A DNA stretch of 64,000 bases from Pyricularia pennisetigena (GCF_004337985.1 NW_021940926.1:186001-250000); one strand, 5' to 3'; shown: positions 11,905 to 24,137, counted from the stretch's first letter. The notes: generated by a model from the letters alone, not told the origin. Translations and numbers: made by a program.

Positions 11905-12124
11905 TATTATACACAAAATAAAAATAGGGCAATATGGTTAGAAGTAGGTATATAATAGTATTAATCCATAAAAAGTTAGAAATTCCCTTTTGGCCTTAAC
12001 CCCCAAAAATGGGCTTATATAGGACTAACGCCCCAGGTTTGGGCTAATAAAACTACATTAATATAAATACTTAACTAGGCAATTTATTTTTTAATTATCC
12101 CTAAACCATTTGCGACGTTTCACA
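11905..12124 (-). repeat. 3' LTR of gypsy A3
   Basis: Reverse copy of the family A LTR. The TATA-containing core at about 12015-12040 carries only two transitions relative to the other four LTRs. Confidence 0.8.
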
Positions 12125-13924
12125 ATTATCCTTTTTTTGAAAATAATTCGTTCCCGATTTAGACCTGGTTTTCGATGGTTTACCAAATATGGAATATTGC
12201 TATAAAATGCGATCGACATAATAGTAATGCGTTAACGCGTTAACGCGTCTATTATTGGACGTCGAAATTTTAACATTCTATCGGGAATTTATAATAAAAA
12301 TTTTCGTTTGTTATTTTTACGTATCCGTAATTTTAATAATTTCGTTTTGGATTAATTAATAAAAATTCGATTCGAAAACGATTTTGTTAATTTAAAAATT
12401 TGTTTTTTTCGCGTTTTAAACGGTTTTTTTTTTATTTTCGCGCGAGAAACTTTTATCAATTACCCCAAGTTTTTATTTTATAACCGAATTAGCAATGTTT
12501 CGTTTTTTTATCGTTACCAATTTTGCCTTTTTTCGCAAATTATTTTATTTGGTTTTACCGAAATACCGTTTTAATTTTTTACCGGCGGTCTTGCGTTTTC
12601 TTTTGTTTTTTTGTCGTTTTCGCCGCGTTTTTGGCCAAAATCTGCACCAAATCCCGCAATATTATATTGCGGATTTAATTAATTTTATATACGAATGATG
12701 ATAATAATACGGACGGTGCGCTGGAAATTTCCGAAATAATTTATTAACGCGATAATCCGGGCGCCGATAAATATATTGCGTATATTAAAAACCATAATAC
12801 CGAATATATGGTAATAAATAATTTCCGATTCCACCCCGTATTAATTGTAAAATATTAACGCGTCGTTTAATTTTTCCCCGGAACAATTGGCGACGCGTTC
12901 GATTTGCAGATTTTATATAATCTCGTTATCGGTATTAAAATTAAATTTAACAACAATTATTTGGATATTTAATTATCATTAACAGTTTCGAATTAAATTT
13001 AAATTTTTAATACGGTTAAATCGGTTGATTATATTAAAATATTGGGTTCCACTATTCGGAAAACCACGGCCGTATATTTTTTATTTTATTTTATTTTTAT
13101 TTTAATTATTAATCGGATTATTAACTAAATAATTTATATAATATAAATGATTTATACAATATAAATAATTAAATTGTGGAAATATATCGGCAATTCTTTT
13201 AACGCAAATATACCAATTTCCGAATTTGATTTGTTCCAATTAATAATATTGCAATATATAAAACCCGAATCGCCCGGTATACGGCTTTAATTTAATTACG
13301 TTTCCGGTCCGGTTTGTCCGAATATATTTATTGGGCGTTTGCGAAATAGGGATTCGTTATAAAGTTTTTTTTGTTTAAAACGCACGAAATTGTTTTATAT
13401 ATATAATTTAATACAACCGGCGGCCAATTAAATAGTTTCGGCGGATAATGAATGGAAATTATTGGAAAAAATTGCTGTAATCGACGCGTTCAAAATTTTC
13501 CAACGTTTCGTTATAATAACGGCCGGTTATCGGTTCCTTTATCGGATATTAATAACGCGGAAATTATATATATTCGATATATTCGGCAATTAATATAAGA
13601 TTTGATTTTAATGGTTTAATGTTTGGTTTTAAAATTATAAAACGGGCGTACCCTACAATTAAAATTATAAAATAATTTTTTTTCAAATCGAAAAAAGCCG
13701 TGCGCGGCCGGTAATATTTCAAAACTCGTTTTTATTTCGGTTTGTTTTTCGTTTTTTTTTAACCTATTATAAAATAAGTCCGCCTTTTTTTTACACGCGC
13801 GTTAAATATTTTGCGAATTTCCATTAATTATAATTTAACGGCCCATTTACCCATTTAACAAAATAAAATCTCATATTTTCGATTATTTGGTAATTAACGA
13901 TTTTTTTTTTATTTTAAATTTTTC
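11905..13924 (-). mobile_element. Gypsy family A 3' part (copy A3), reverse
   Basis: Reads on the minus strand from the integrase C-terminal region (about 13924) through the conserved 3' region to an LTR at 11905-12124. Matches A1 5400-7396. The palindrome is at 12229-12246. The plus-strand frame 12495-12698 is antisense. The element ends abruptly at about 13924 against a LINE fragment. Confidence 0.8.
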
Positions 13925-14679
13925 GTTTCAAAAGGAAGGCGGATTTCGAGCTCCGGTGCGTAAAAGAAAGGATGGCCCCACGGATCCGTAAAATCCGTAA
14001 ACGCACCGCCAATTTAATTACCGCATGGCGAGCGGGACGCCGCCGGACCCGGGGGCGACCACGCGCGCCCCCCACGGACCCGCACCGCCATACCACCGAG
14101 CGCGCAACATGGGCGGACAGCTGGATAGCTCCCACCGGGGATTCAAACGACCAATTATTCTCCTACTGGACATTCCGGTGGCAAACGCTACGGAATTCAC
14201 GCCCGACCCGGTCCAGCCCCGAAATTTCTGAGGTTCCGCCGGTACAAAGTGTAAAAACCCCCGGTTTGGAATACCATTGCTGGGATAGGTATGAACATAT
14301 GCCCAAATATATAGTCGCAATTTTTTTCCAAATAAGAACAGGGAAAATTGGCCTTAACGGGTTTTTATTCAACCGTCGAATACCCGAGATAACCTCACCG
14401 AAATGCCGGTTCGGTTGCGAGAATATAAAATCCCCAAAATGTATCCTTTTCCATTGCGACTATTGGAACGATAAACGCGAATTGCTGCGTCGGCGATTCG
14501 ATTCCAACCCGCTGCGGTACCGGGCTAACATCGCATGGTTAACCGACCGGCCCCACAGCGGACGCATTTTAGCTAAATGGCTTTTATTATTGGGCTACTT
14601 TCCACAATTCCGGTTAGCCGCAGCTATCGACAAAGGAAGTGTCGCGGCCGCCACGGTCCCGCCCCCATTTAATTAACAG
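13925..14679 (+). pseudogene. LINE ORF2 C-terminal fragment with CCHC motif
   Basis: The open frame 13972-14676 (234 codons) is the best-preserved LINE coding piece here. Residues about 118-132 read FFQIRTGKIGLNGFL, followed by C145-x3-C149 and H161-C162. This is the cysteine/histidine motif found at the C-terminus of fungal LINE ORF2 after the RT and RNase H regions. The first Met is not a real start: related copies show coding sequence running in from upstream, cut at about 13925 by gypsy A3. GC content is much higher than in sister copies at 10289 and 25972, so this copy was RIPed little. A Tad-like clade is likely but unproven. Confidence 0.7.
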
Positions 14680-14817
14680 GAAAGAGGGGGGGGGAAGGAA
14701 AAAGGGAAAAAAAAAAAAAAGAAAAAAAGCAACGCCCGCGCCTGTCCCCCGTCGGAAACCCGTCACGCCAACGGATCGGTCACGCTCCACGTATAAGGGA
14801 GGAAAGGAGGGAAAAAA
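14680..14817 (+). other. LINE 3' UTR ending in an A-rich tail
   Basis: Follows the ORF2 stop. It has a G-run and A-run at about 14687-14728, then ends in a purine tract and GAAAAAA at 14811-14817. The reverse copy ends in a 16-T run at 25972-25987, consistent with a poly(A) tail. The short frames across it (14614-14847, 14639-14917) are low-complexity artefacts. Confidence 0.6.
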
Positions 14818-16656
14818 CCACCGAATTCCATTAATTATTAAGGGCATTATGGCCCCGCGCCGGACCCTCAGCGGATATTATACGCGTTTTATCTATCCGC
14901 GCCCTAAACGAAATTAATTAACCACGGAACCGCCGCTGCCCCGTTATTTAGCACCACCTCCACCTTTAGGGGCGCCGCCATTAGGGGTTTTATTATTACC
15001 CTCCGGACCCGCCACGGGCTCGGACGTTTTAATTTTCGCCGTTTTGGCCTATATGGGTCAATTATGGATACGGAGCGGGGACGTTACGGAAATTTACAAT
15101 AGTCGCGAAAAACGTGGCGATATTTTTAAAAACAATTTTTAATTCGCGGTTAAAACGGAGCCGGGTGTCCGGCGCGGGTTCGTCGTTATTTCGAGCCGGA
15201 ACCACTGCAAAAACAAACACCAGGTTAAATACCGCGATTAGGACGCTACGGCGATCGTAACGGGTGCTGTGTAAAACGTTTTACAAAACCGTAAAAATGG
15301 TACGTAAAATTTGACCGGATTAGCTGCGGGTACGCGGCGAAATTATAAGAAAACCGAAAAAAAATATTTACGCGACCGTATTCGGTTTCGCCAAAAATAT
15401 ACCGAAATTTCGACGCCACCACGGGACCGACGCGGCGACAATTTTTGGAGGTTTTACGGTTTTCGTTGCAAATATAATATAATACGGAAATTATATTTAC
15501 ACCACGTTAGCAATTGCGGAACCGCCGCGGATATATTAAAGGATAGCAACGGGCATTTATTGGAAATAAAATAATAACGATATTTTTTGTCCTTAAAAAA
15601 TTTGCCGACGTAATTTTTACACCAATTTTTCAAATCCTTTTCGATTTTTTAACGGGGTATTTTAAAAACGCTAACCCTACCACGAATTCGTTTCGGAACC
15701 GGTTCGTTATTTTCGGATTCGTTATCGTCGTTATTTTTATCCGCGCCGTCCTCGTTATTATTTACGGGCGGGTTCTCAACGGGTACGGGCGGTTAATAAA
15801 ACCGTTTAACAGCAAAAGGGCGTTGCATTTAATCGGCCATTGTAATTGCTACCCGGCGGGAATCCGCAGCGGAGGCGGAGCGAATTAAACGCGGGCCAAC
15901 AGGGGGGACGGGGTGGGTGCAATATTTACCTAAACGGGTTGTATTATGGTGCAGGAAAAAAAGGAAACGAGGCCCGTTTACAAAAGGAAAAACACATTAA
16001 TATTTACGGATTGCACCCCACCCCGAATTTATCAAACAAAGGCCAATATTAACGCAATTTACCCAATACGCCGGATCCGGACACCCCTTATTACGCCACC
16101 ATATATTATCCGCAAAAATACCATTACACCAGCGCGACGACACCGCGTGCGCGCAATTTGGCATTTCGCCGGATCCGGACAACGCTTTTATTTTCGGGTT
16201 CGGCCGCGGATTTACACGTTAGCGTTAAAAAGCGCCCCACCCCCCCGCGAACGCACCCCGGTTTTGTTCCCTGGCATTTATTTTTTTACAATCCGCAACC
16301 ACAAACCACCGCGCATAATTCGGAACGGTTCCGTATCGCCCCCGAAAACAGCGCCCCCAATTTTACAACCACATTATTTTCCCGTTACCCCGACCCTGCC
16401 CCGCGCAATCCCCGTTGTTTTAATTTTTAATTTTATTTTGATTTTAACTGTTTTCGTTAATTGTTTTTTTTTGCACGTTTAAGCCGCTACCGGATGGTGA
16501 GATCCGGTGTCGAGGTAATATAGGCAGCGCAACGCAGGCGGAACTGTTCCGCGACTCCGCCGTACCGGGTTTTTATCCGACCGAATTGGAACGGTTTTGC
16601 CGGTAAAAATATCCTATAGGAATATTAGCTGGCCTTTAGCCCCCTAGCGTAATAAT
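14818..16656 (-). mobile_element. LINE 5' UTR and ORF1 part, inverted
   Basis: On the minus strand this runs from a LINE 5' end (the motif TTACGCTAGGGGGCTAAAGG near 16650) into ORF1. Minus frame 15997-16182 contains NIWWRNKGCPDPAYWVNCVN, which recurs at 24579-24797, so the minus strand is the coding one. Further on, around 15600-15780, an acidic Asn/Asp/Glu stretch is followed by NEPVPKRIRGRVSVFKIPR. ORF1 of LINEs is an RNA-binding Gag-like protein. The plus frames here (15946-16482, 16158-16430) are antisense. The ORF1 3' part is interrupted at about 14818 by the LINE tail inserted tail-first. Confidence 0.6.
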
Positions 16657-19092
16657 AAATAAACTTTTTTCGTTTTTTTCGAATTTTGTTATAAACAAAA
16701 TATTTTTTTATGAGATGATTTATATTTATAATTCCAATAGCGTAATGGAAAAAACGTTATATAATCGTTCGTATTAAATTGGTAATGCGATTTAATATAT
16801 TTGGATACCGATTCGTTTTAATATTTGAAAAAAACCAATATATTTGGAATTTAATTTTTTATCTTTTTTTTTAATTGTAAATGTTTGGTTAATAAACTTA
16901 CCCGTTATCCGATTTTTAACGTTTTTTCGGTATAATCTTAGTTGTAATGTTTTTTTTGCGTTGGATTATTGTTTTCCAATATTGTTTTCCAATATTGTTT
17001 ACATTTTTATTTCGTTTATTGCAATTTTTCCAATTTATTTTATATTATTCATACTTTTTTAAATCCGCGTCGTTTTAAAAGCGTATATAAAAATTAGGGA
17101 AAATATTTGCGTTGGTTATAGAAATATTATAGCCGTAATAATATTGATCGAATTATTATAAATAAATTGCGTTTTGGGTAATAATTGGACCCAATTTCCG
17201 TGATGTTCGGAAATAATATAGGGGAACTATATGTCTATTTGTTTATTTAAAACTTCCGATTGCCCATCTGTTTGCGGGTAAAAAATAATCGACAAACGCC
17301 GTTGAATTTATTAATTATAATATAGTTTTGTCCAAAATCTCGAAATAAAAATTGAATTTCGGTTGGAAATAATTTCTTTTGGCGGCCTCCATTTTAATTC
17401 GATATAAATGTGGATTAATTTGGTTAATTACGCGCTGATAATAATTATTATATATAATAAAAAATAAATTCGTTTCGAAAACCGGTTAATAATAATAAAA
17501 ATATTATTATATAATTGTTTGTTTTTGCATTTTACCCAGTTTTATAATAAAATTTCTAACAATTTTTTCGAACGGGTTTGCAATTAAAAATGGGCAACGA
17601 TTCTAATTTTCCGTTCAATATGTGCGGTTCAATTTTGGTTTTTTAACATATTTAATATTTTTTCATATATTTCAGGATACTTTAATTTAATTTGAACCAA
17701 TAAAAACGGACGCGAAAAATAGCCAAAATTCCATCGATTTCCAGATAATCCGCCAACGGTATATTATAATAAACTTTTGACAATTTCTAACGAAAAATTT
17801 CCTGTTTCAAAATAAAATGCGTTATTTATATAATAGCAAAGTTTTTTTTCAAATATTCCACGGGATTTTTACCGTGGGTTCGTTTTGCATTTTCGACAAT
17901 TTTATTGTGGTTTCGAAGCTAATATTTCATACACGCGAAATAAAATAAATAAACGGGGTAAAAGATTTTATATTATACGGATTTTCGCACTGTATATGAA
18001 TTCAAATTATTTGGCGAAAGAAAAATTGCGTTTATTCTTTTTTTAAATCGGTTGTAAAATTATTATAATATCCGTTTATATACGGGGCGTTTTTTCGTTC
18101 CAAATTTTAATCCAATCTGAAATTATTTTCAAATCTTTTTTGTAAAGTAGGAAAAAATTGTTTTGCCCAATTTTGGCAAAGAATTTTTTCGTAATTTGAT
18201 TTTTTCGAAAATTTATCCGCGGAATTATATTGCCCTGCGCGATATTTATCATAAAATCGTACGTTAATAAATAAATATACTAACGAGTTTATCGTTCGTT
18301 TATTTTGGGTGTTTTTAAAAATTTTGCCAAATTGGTATAATTATTAATAATATCAATTAAAATTTCCATTTTTTTTGAAAATAATATCGCCAATATTTAA
18401 ACGATTTTATAATTTTAAATATTTTTTTTCGTAGATATGGTAATTGTTTTAAATTCTTTTGAATTTTAATAACCAAAATATTAATGAATGTTAGCGACTT
18501 TAATATTATTAATTAAATACGGTATTTATAACAAAATTAAACGTATCGGTTTCGATTTGTACGGGTTTCGCCATATTATAATATTTGAAAAAAATATTTG
18601 GATAAAAAATTAAATTGATAGGTGGAAAACGGTTAGCGTTTTTGGATTTGATTGCCCCAATTCCGGTTTTTTTTAACAATAATGTAAAACATATACAATT
18701 TCAAAATGATTCCGAATAAAACGCCGATAAAAATTGCGAAATGCAAAAAAGATTTGTATGTTATAAAAGAATTTGGCAATCGGCTATTTGGTTACGGTTT
18801 AATCCGTTTGAGATCCATATATATACCGGTGGAAAAAATAATAAAACCCCAAAATTCCAATTATTTTACCTGGTAAATATACTTTTTGGAATTAACATAT
18901 AAAATAAATTGGCGTAACGTTTTAAATATTTGTCGAAAATATTTCGTATATTTTTCGGTATTTTTGGAATAAATTAAAATATCGTCCAATAAATTATATA
19001 ATATATATTAATTAAAAAACCCAGGGTTTTGCTAATATAAAATTAAAAAATAGCAAAATCGTTAGTCAATTTTATAAATCATATATATCATT
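16657..19092 (-). mobile_element. Gypsy family A RT-integrase part (copy A4), reverse
   Basis: Minus strand covers the equivalents of about 2980-5410 in A1: RT palm, RNase H, integrase core and C-terminal region. Unlike A1, the RT catalytic pair is retained as LLDD (codons at 18986-18981), although the frame is otherwise broken. The copy is bounded by a LINE 5' end on the left and by an LTR-like unit on the right. Confidence 0.75.
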
Positions 19093-19316
19093 TGTTGGTA
19101 GGCCTTATAATTGATCAATCAGTCTGTAGAACCTAGCTCTTATAATATAAAATACTTTGTAAATTCCGTTGTGAAATTATTAATTGTTCCTATCTATCTC
19201 TACGTGACTAATTACCGTTGGTATGGTGCTTTATATAGATGATTAAGTCAGTGGATTTTGTGCACGTGCCTGCACGCACGTGCCAGTTCACGTAAAGTTA
19301 ATTACATAAACCAACA
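19093..19316. repeat. LTR-like unit TGTTGG...CCAACA, little RIP
   Basis: A 224-bp unit with perfect 6-bp inverted ends TGTTGG/CCAACA, as in Ty1/copia LTRs. The minus strand carries TATATAAAG at about two fifths of its length, so minus orientation is likelier. It keeps TpG/CpA-rich stretches such as GTGCACGTGCCTGCACGC, unlike its surroundings. It could be the 3' LTR of the reverse copia copy next door or a solo LTR. Flanks (TCATT and CCGGC) give no target duplication. Confidence 0.55.
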
Positions 19317-21200
19317 CCGGCATTCTTTTCTTTGGGCGATTGATTTTATTGTTCGAATCGTCAATTCGGTAAATAAATTACGCGTTCAAATCGTTTAAAT
19401 TAATCCAATAACAACGGTTTTTTTTGTAACCCAAAAAATCACAATTTTTTCACTATTTGGTAATTAATTATCCTTCTATTTACGGTTTTTTACTATTTTA
19501 TTTCCGTCATTCAAAATTAATGATAATACTTTTGTTATTATGGTGGCGTATGCGTATTATTGGTTATATTTTCGTTTGAATAAACGTTCAATTACGAATA
19601 ATATAAACCGTTTTTAACCATTTGTATTATATTTTAATTAATTAATAAATTAATAAACAATAATAATTGCGATCTGGTTTAATTAAGTGCAAATCTTTGT
19701 CGATCCTTTTTATTTATATATTAAGGTTTTTTATCGCCTTTTATCCTGCATTTCGAGGTTTTTTTTTCAAATTTCGCAACGATTTTTTAAATAAATTTGA
19801 CTTTTTGTTCGTTTTGGCTATTATATAGTTTAATTTTCTGTTGAATCGCCATATAATATACAAACAACTTTTTTTTCGGATTTTGGTAAATTTATTCGTT
19901 CGTGTTGTTTTGGCGTTTTAACGTTTTAACGCTTTTTCAAAATCTTTTCCAAATTTGTCGGTATTTTTCCCTCAATTTTTCGTCAAAATTCGCCTTTTAT
20001 TCGTTATATTTGGTAAATTGCAGTTTATTTTTGGTTTTTGCTGCTTTTTTATGTTAATTTGTATTTTAATCGATCGTGTTCAAAATCAATTTCGCCCTAT
20101 ACCGTATTTCGATTGCCTGCGTTCGTATTTGGCCGGCAAACAATTTAATTTTGGCGCCAACGGCGTTTGTTACAATAATACCAGCGAACAAAAAAATCGC
20201 CGCTGTTTCAAATGTTTTTTTGGACATTTTTATATCGCTATATAAATGTTCGTTTTAATTTTGTTATATTTTTTACAATTCGTTTTTAATTTGTCGTTAA
20301 TCTTTCGCAATTTTTTTAAATTTTCAATTGTTTTTAAACCTGCGATGCTGTTTTTGCGTATTCTCATTACCAAAAACGTTTTCGAAAATTCGGTCCCGGT
20401 TAACACGACGACGACGATAACGACGATAATTTTGTAATTTTTCGCAAACGCAAACGCGCTAAAAAATTTCCGCCCCGTTTTTTTCCGTATAAACGGCCTG
20501 CTGTAAATTATTTTAATCCCTATTTTGCAATTCAATCGTTTGAATAATTGCTTGTTAGGATTTTAATTGCTGGCGCACCGCGATAAAAACCATATTTTTA
20601 ATCGCGGATTGTACGGATAATAATAATAAAAATATTATCGATTTGGAATATATATTTTTTTCGGAACGCAAAATTGCGGGTCGGTTGGCTGTTTTTAGGC
20701 AATTTAATGCGCTGTGGTGGAACGTTTCCGATTAACGTCGGTTCGATTCAAAAATCGCCGACAATAGCGATAATAATGCGCCTGCTCCTCCTAAATTTGT
20801 TTTAAAATAGCGTAAAAGCAAAAAGAAGTTTGATTTATTTTGTTTGTTTTGGGTGCTTTTTCGTTTTATTTCGCTGTGTTTGTGTTTTCGGCGCAATTAA
20901 TACCTTTTTTTGCACGCGTTTTAGATATCCGAATTAAATTACGTTTGCGCTATTATTTTTGTTTTGTAATAAAGGTTACAATCCCCGTAATTTGCGTATT
21001 GTAACAGCGGTTACAATTTCCGTAAACTGGGCGTTTTGTTGGGGCGTTTTACCCAATTTTTAACACGTATTTTCAATTTATTCCGGTTTACCAATTTTTC
21101 CAAAATCCCGTTAAATGTTTGTTTTGTTATAACATTTGCCGGATTGTCGTTCCCAAATATCTAACGAATTTTATTTATTTTCCTGCTTTGATATAATTAC
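19317..21200 (-). other. Lys-rich coding region downstream of copia RNase H
   Basis: In both copia copies RNase H is followed by 1.2-2 kb instead of an LTR. The minus frame 20535-20230 ends in ENLKKLRKINDKLKTNCKK, a Lys-rich, probably coiled-coil segment. Shifted frames continue it towards 19900. The reverse equivalent is around 49100-50100. The overlapping plus frame 19955-20245 is hydrophobic antisense. Product unknown; it may be an extra element ORF or part of an adjoining element. Confidence 0.4.
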
Positions 21201-21334
21201 CGTAAATTTATTAAATTTATTATTAGCCCTTTTTTTGTTGTAAATTCAAATTATACCATATATTAATAAAACGAATAATTATTTGTGCATATAATTATAA
21301 GCGTTGGAAATACGTTTTTAAATTCCATAATAGT

Positions 21335-22560
21335 TTAAGTTGCCATTTTTATTACGTATCCCATATTAAACCCGTTCGCCATACCGTAAAATTCGTTTGC
21401 TAAAACGTTGCGGGTTATTTTTTTGCATTTAACAAAAAACCAGTGGATTATATTGCCGGTAATTTCGAATACCGTTCCGTAATTTAATAAGCGTTCGTTA
21501 CCGTAAATTATTAAACAACCGATTTGGGAAATTATATTTTTGTTATTGGCCAATAATCCGTTAACAAATGCGTATATTTGGCTGGTATTTAAATTTAATT
21601 TGACGTAATTTAACCTTTTGTTTATATTTTCGATTTGCCATTGGAATCTTTTGTTCAAAATTTAATAGTCCTTTTTTTCGTTTTTTTCATTTGTGCCGCC
21701 GCGGAAAAATCGAATATTGCCTTTAATTAGTACAAAAAAAAATTATATTTTTTTTCGTTTTTTAAACAACGTATTGATGTTTTGGATTCGTTTATTTAAA
21801 TTGAATAAATTCGAATCGGTTTCCCTACCCTTTTTGCATTAGGTTTATGGATTTCTTTTTCATCGTTATACGGTTTCCGTTAAAATTATCCTCGTTTCCC
21901 GGTGTAAATGTTTTCTGTGGTTTTGTTTTAAATCCAGTTTTTGCGAATTTCAAATTTTTTATTACCATAAAATTTTAATTTTCCAAATTTAATATATCGT
22001 TTATTTGCATATTTACAATATTGAAAAGGGCTTTTCTTTATAATAAAAAATATGGATTATAGCTGTTTGGAACGCAATTTAAGTAATTTTTATAATGCTA
22101 TTAATACGTTGTATGCCAATATAATCCTAATTTTGCAAATCCATATAACGGTTTAATTATATACAATATTATATTTGCTGGATATTTATACTGTATTTTT
22201 TCGGTATACGCAGCAAAATATTTTTTTTCAACGTTGTTAAATTTTGTATGTAAATTTGGTTAATATTTCGGAATATAAACGTACAATTTTTTGGAATTAA
22301 ATTTGGTGCAAACATTGATATAAATCGTTGGTTGTATTTTATAATTGTAGGTAATTGCGTAAATAAATCGCCTTTTCCGTAATTAATATAATTTTAAACA
22401 ACCAATTTTAACTTTTCGTATAATACGTTAGGTAAACTTTTTATTTTTCGGACTAATTTTAAACCAAAAACTTTAATATTAGGTAATTGTAAATAGTATA
22501 TTGGTTTAATTACGTTTGCGGTTAATAAAAATTCGATTTTTTTAAAATTTATTTTCTGGA
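21335..22560 (-). pseudogene. Copia RT-RNase H remnant, C1
   Basis: Frame 21658-21335 (107 codons) is recognisably copia RNase H. It includes IYAFVNGLLANNKNIISQIG, corresponding to family FVDGSFANNKDLSSQIG (first catalytic Asp now Asn), then GNIIHWFFVKCKKITRNVLA. RT lies upstream, 22560-21700, and is shredded: stops are frequent and no YxDD motif could be picked out. The substitutions fit G-to-A changes on the coding strand. Confidence 0.7.
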
Positions 22561-22599
22561 ACGGTGCGCCTGGCGCAAAAATTCTGCTTTTTTATTTTA

Positions 22600-23780
22600 A
22601 TTTAATCGCTATATTTCGTGCCAACTGTTTTTTTTTTATATTAAAAACATTTTCGCCGTTGGTCGCCTAATGCGTATATTTCGTCGTGGTATTCTTTTTC
22701 CAAAATTATTATTCGGTTGTATCGCTACGGTAATTTCCGGTTCGTTTGGGGTAATTTCCCGGGTTTTTTTTGGTTTATTGCGTGCTTCCGGCGGTTTACC
22801 TCGTCGTTTTGGTTGCACCGGTTTTGGATATATAAATAGTTCCGGATTTTCCGGTTCCGGTTCCGCCTGCTGGTTTTTTTTGGGGTTTAACTGTTCCGGT
22901 AATTTGTAATACGGTTTAATATGTGTATTTTTAAATTTTATTGGGCCGTTTACCGTTTCAATCGTTACCGCGTTATCGTTAACCGCCAAAATTTTAAATA
23001 ATTCTGCCCAACCGTTTTTTTTCGGTAAATTCTAAATTTATTTCCGAATTCGAATAATTTTGGATTGGTCGTTTCCGTATTGGGCCCGTTCCGCATATAA
23101 ATAATATTATTAACCTGCCGTTCGGCCTGCATTTTGCGTAATTCGCTCATTATTTTATTAATTGTTTTTAAACGTTTTATTTAATTTTTTGTGGGCGGTA
23201 AATCGTTGTTAATTGTGGATACTGCACCGAATACCAATAGCGTTGGTATTAAACCGTTTAATCCTGCCGTATCGTTAATTACTTTTACGGTTATTTGTAA
23301 TGCAAATTTAAAAATTATTTTTTTGCATTTTGCAATTATAATTTCGTAAACGCGCCGCAATAACTTATAATAACGTTCAATTTTACCAATTAACCAATAC
23401 GTTTTTCTTGGAATTTGTTAAATTTTTATACCTAACAATTCCGCTTTATTTTTAAATTCGTTAAACGCGAAATTGGTGCCTATATTGTAAATAATAACGT
23501 CGGGTGGTTTTAAATATATATCCAACCAATAATATTTAAATATTTTCCACGTTTTTTTGCATTTAAATTGCCTAAAAACCGTGCAATTTAAAATGCAATG
23601 CTCGCATCGATTATATGGAATATTGGTTTGCCGTTTAAATATATTACGTCGATAATTATTTCGTAATTGAAATCGACCTCGTTTTTTAACGAAAATTTAA
23701 AACGTTGTAAAACCGTTTTTTTAATTTGGCAATGATGGCAAAAACGGTTTATTAATTTTAAATTTTTTTTATTTATTTTA
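22600..23780 (-). pseudogene. Copia integrase remnant, C1
   Basis: Around 23760-23600 the minus strand reads INRFCHHCQ, the end of the HHCC zinc-binding motif. It continues with FNYEIIIDVIYLNGKPIFHI, the start of the integrase core with the first catalytic Asp. The C-terminal part is in frames 23150-22965 (AERQVNNIIYMRNGPNTET) and 22989-22636 (GPIKFKNTHIKPYY, then a Pro/Lys/Glu-rich tail). These match the layout of fungal copia integrases. Later catalytic residues are lost among stops and shifts. Confidence 0.75.
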
Positions 23781-24137
23781 TACCATGCCTATTTAAATAT
23801 GCGCCATAATTTATCCACGGAAAAATGGCCGAATCGCTTGTAGCATTTTCGGAATTTTATTTCTGTTAAAAAAACTGCTCCTTTAATCGTTATTTCGGTT
23901 ATAAACGTGGTATTGGTCATAACGTGGTTAATATCGTTTAAAAAAAACCATGGGTGGCCCCATTTGCGTAAAATTTGGATTTTTTTTCCTTTTTTCCTTT
24001 TTTTATTACCAATTTGTTTCGGATATTATCCAGGTAAATACCGAATTTATCCATATTTTTTATATAAAGGAAAAATAGTGTGGGTATTGGTGCCATATAA
24101 AAAATAATACGCCCGATTGGTATTTTATTTTTTATTT

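Larger units (their letters stand above)
19317..24137 (-). mobile_element. Ty1/copia-like element (copy C1), reverse, RIP-degraded
   Basis: Minus strand order is integrase (about 23780-22600), RT (about 22560-21700), RNase H (21658-21335), then ~2 kb of further sequence. Integrase before RT is the copia order. A second copy lies in plus orientation at 45941-50133. The gag/protease 5' part is missing because a LINE 5' end abuts at about 24138. Confidence 0.75.

Noticed and set aside
1..13924. Possible mitochondrial or plasmid origin of the AT-rich DNA
   Set aside because: The blocks are made of nested nuclear retrotransposon copies related by C/T and G/A changes.
14614..14917. Low-complexity ORFs over the purine run
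   Set aside because: Composed of Lys/Arg/Gly or Phe/Pro runs from the LINE 3' UTR; no independent coding evidence.
15946..16482. 178-codon plus ORF and its relatives at 16158-16430, 24358-24636 and 48392-48601
   Set aside because: Although repeated, they are antisense to LINE ORF1, whose coding direction is fixed by the 5' end and by the copy at 50134-54015.
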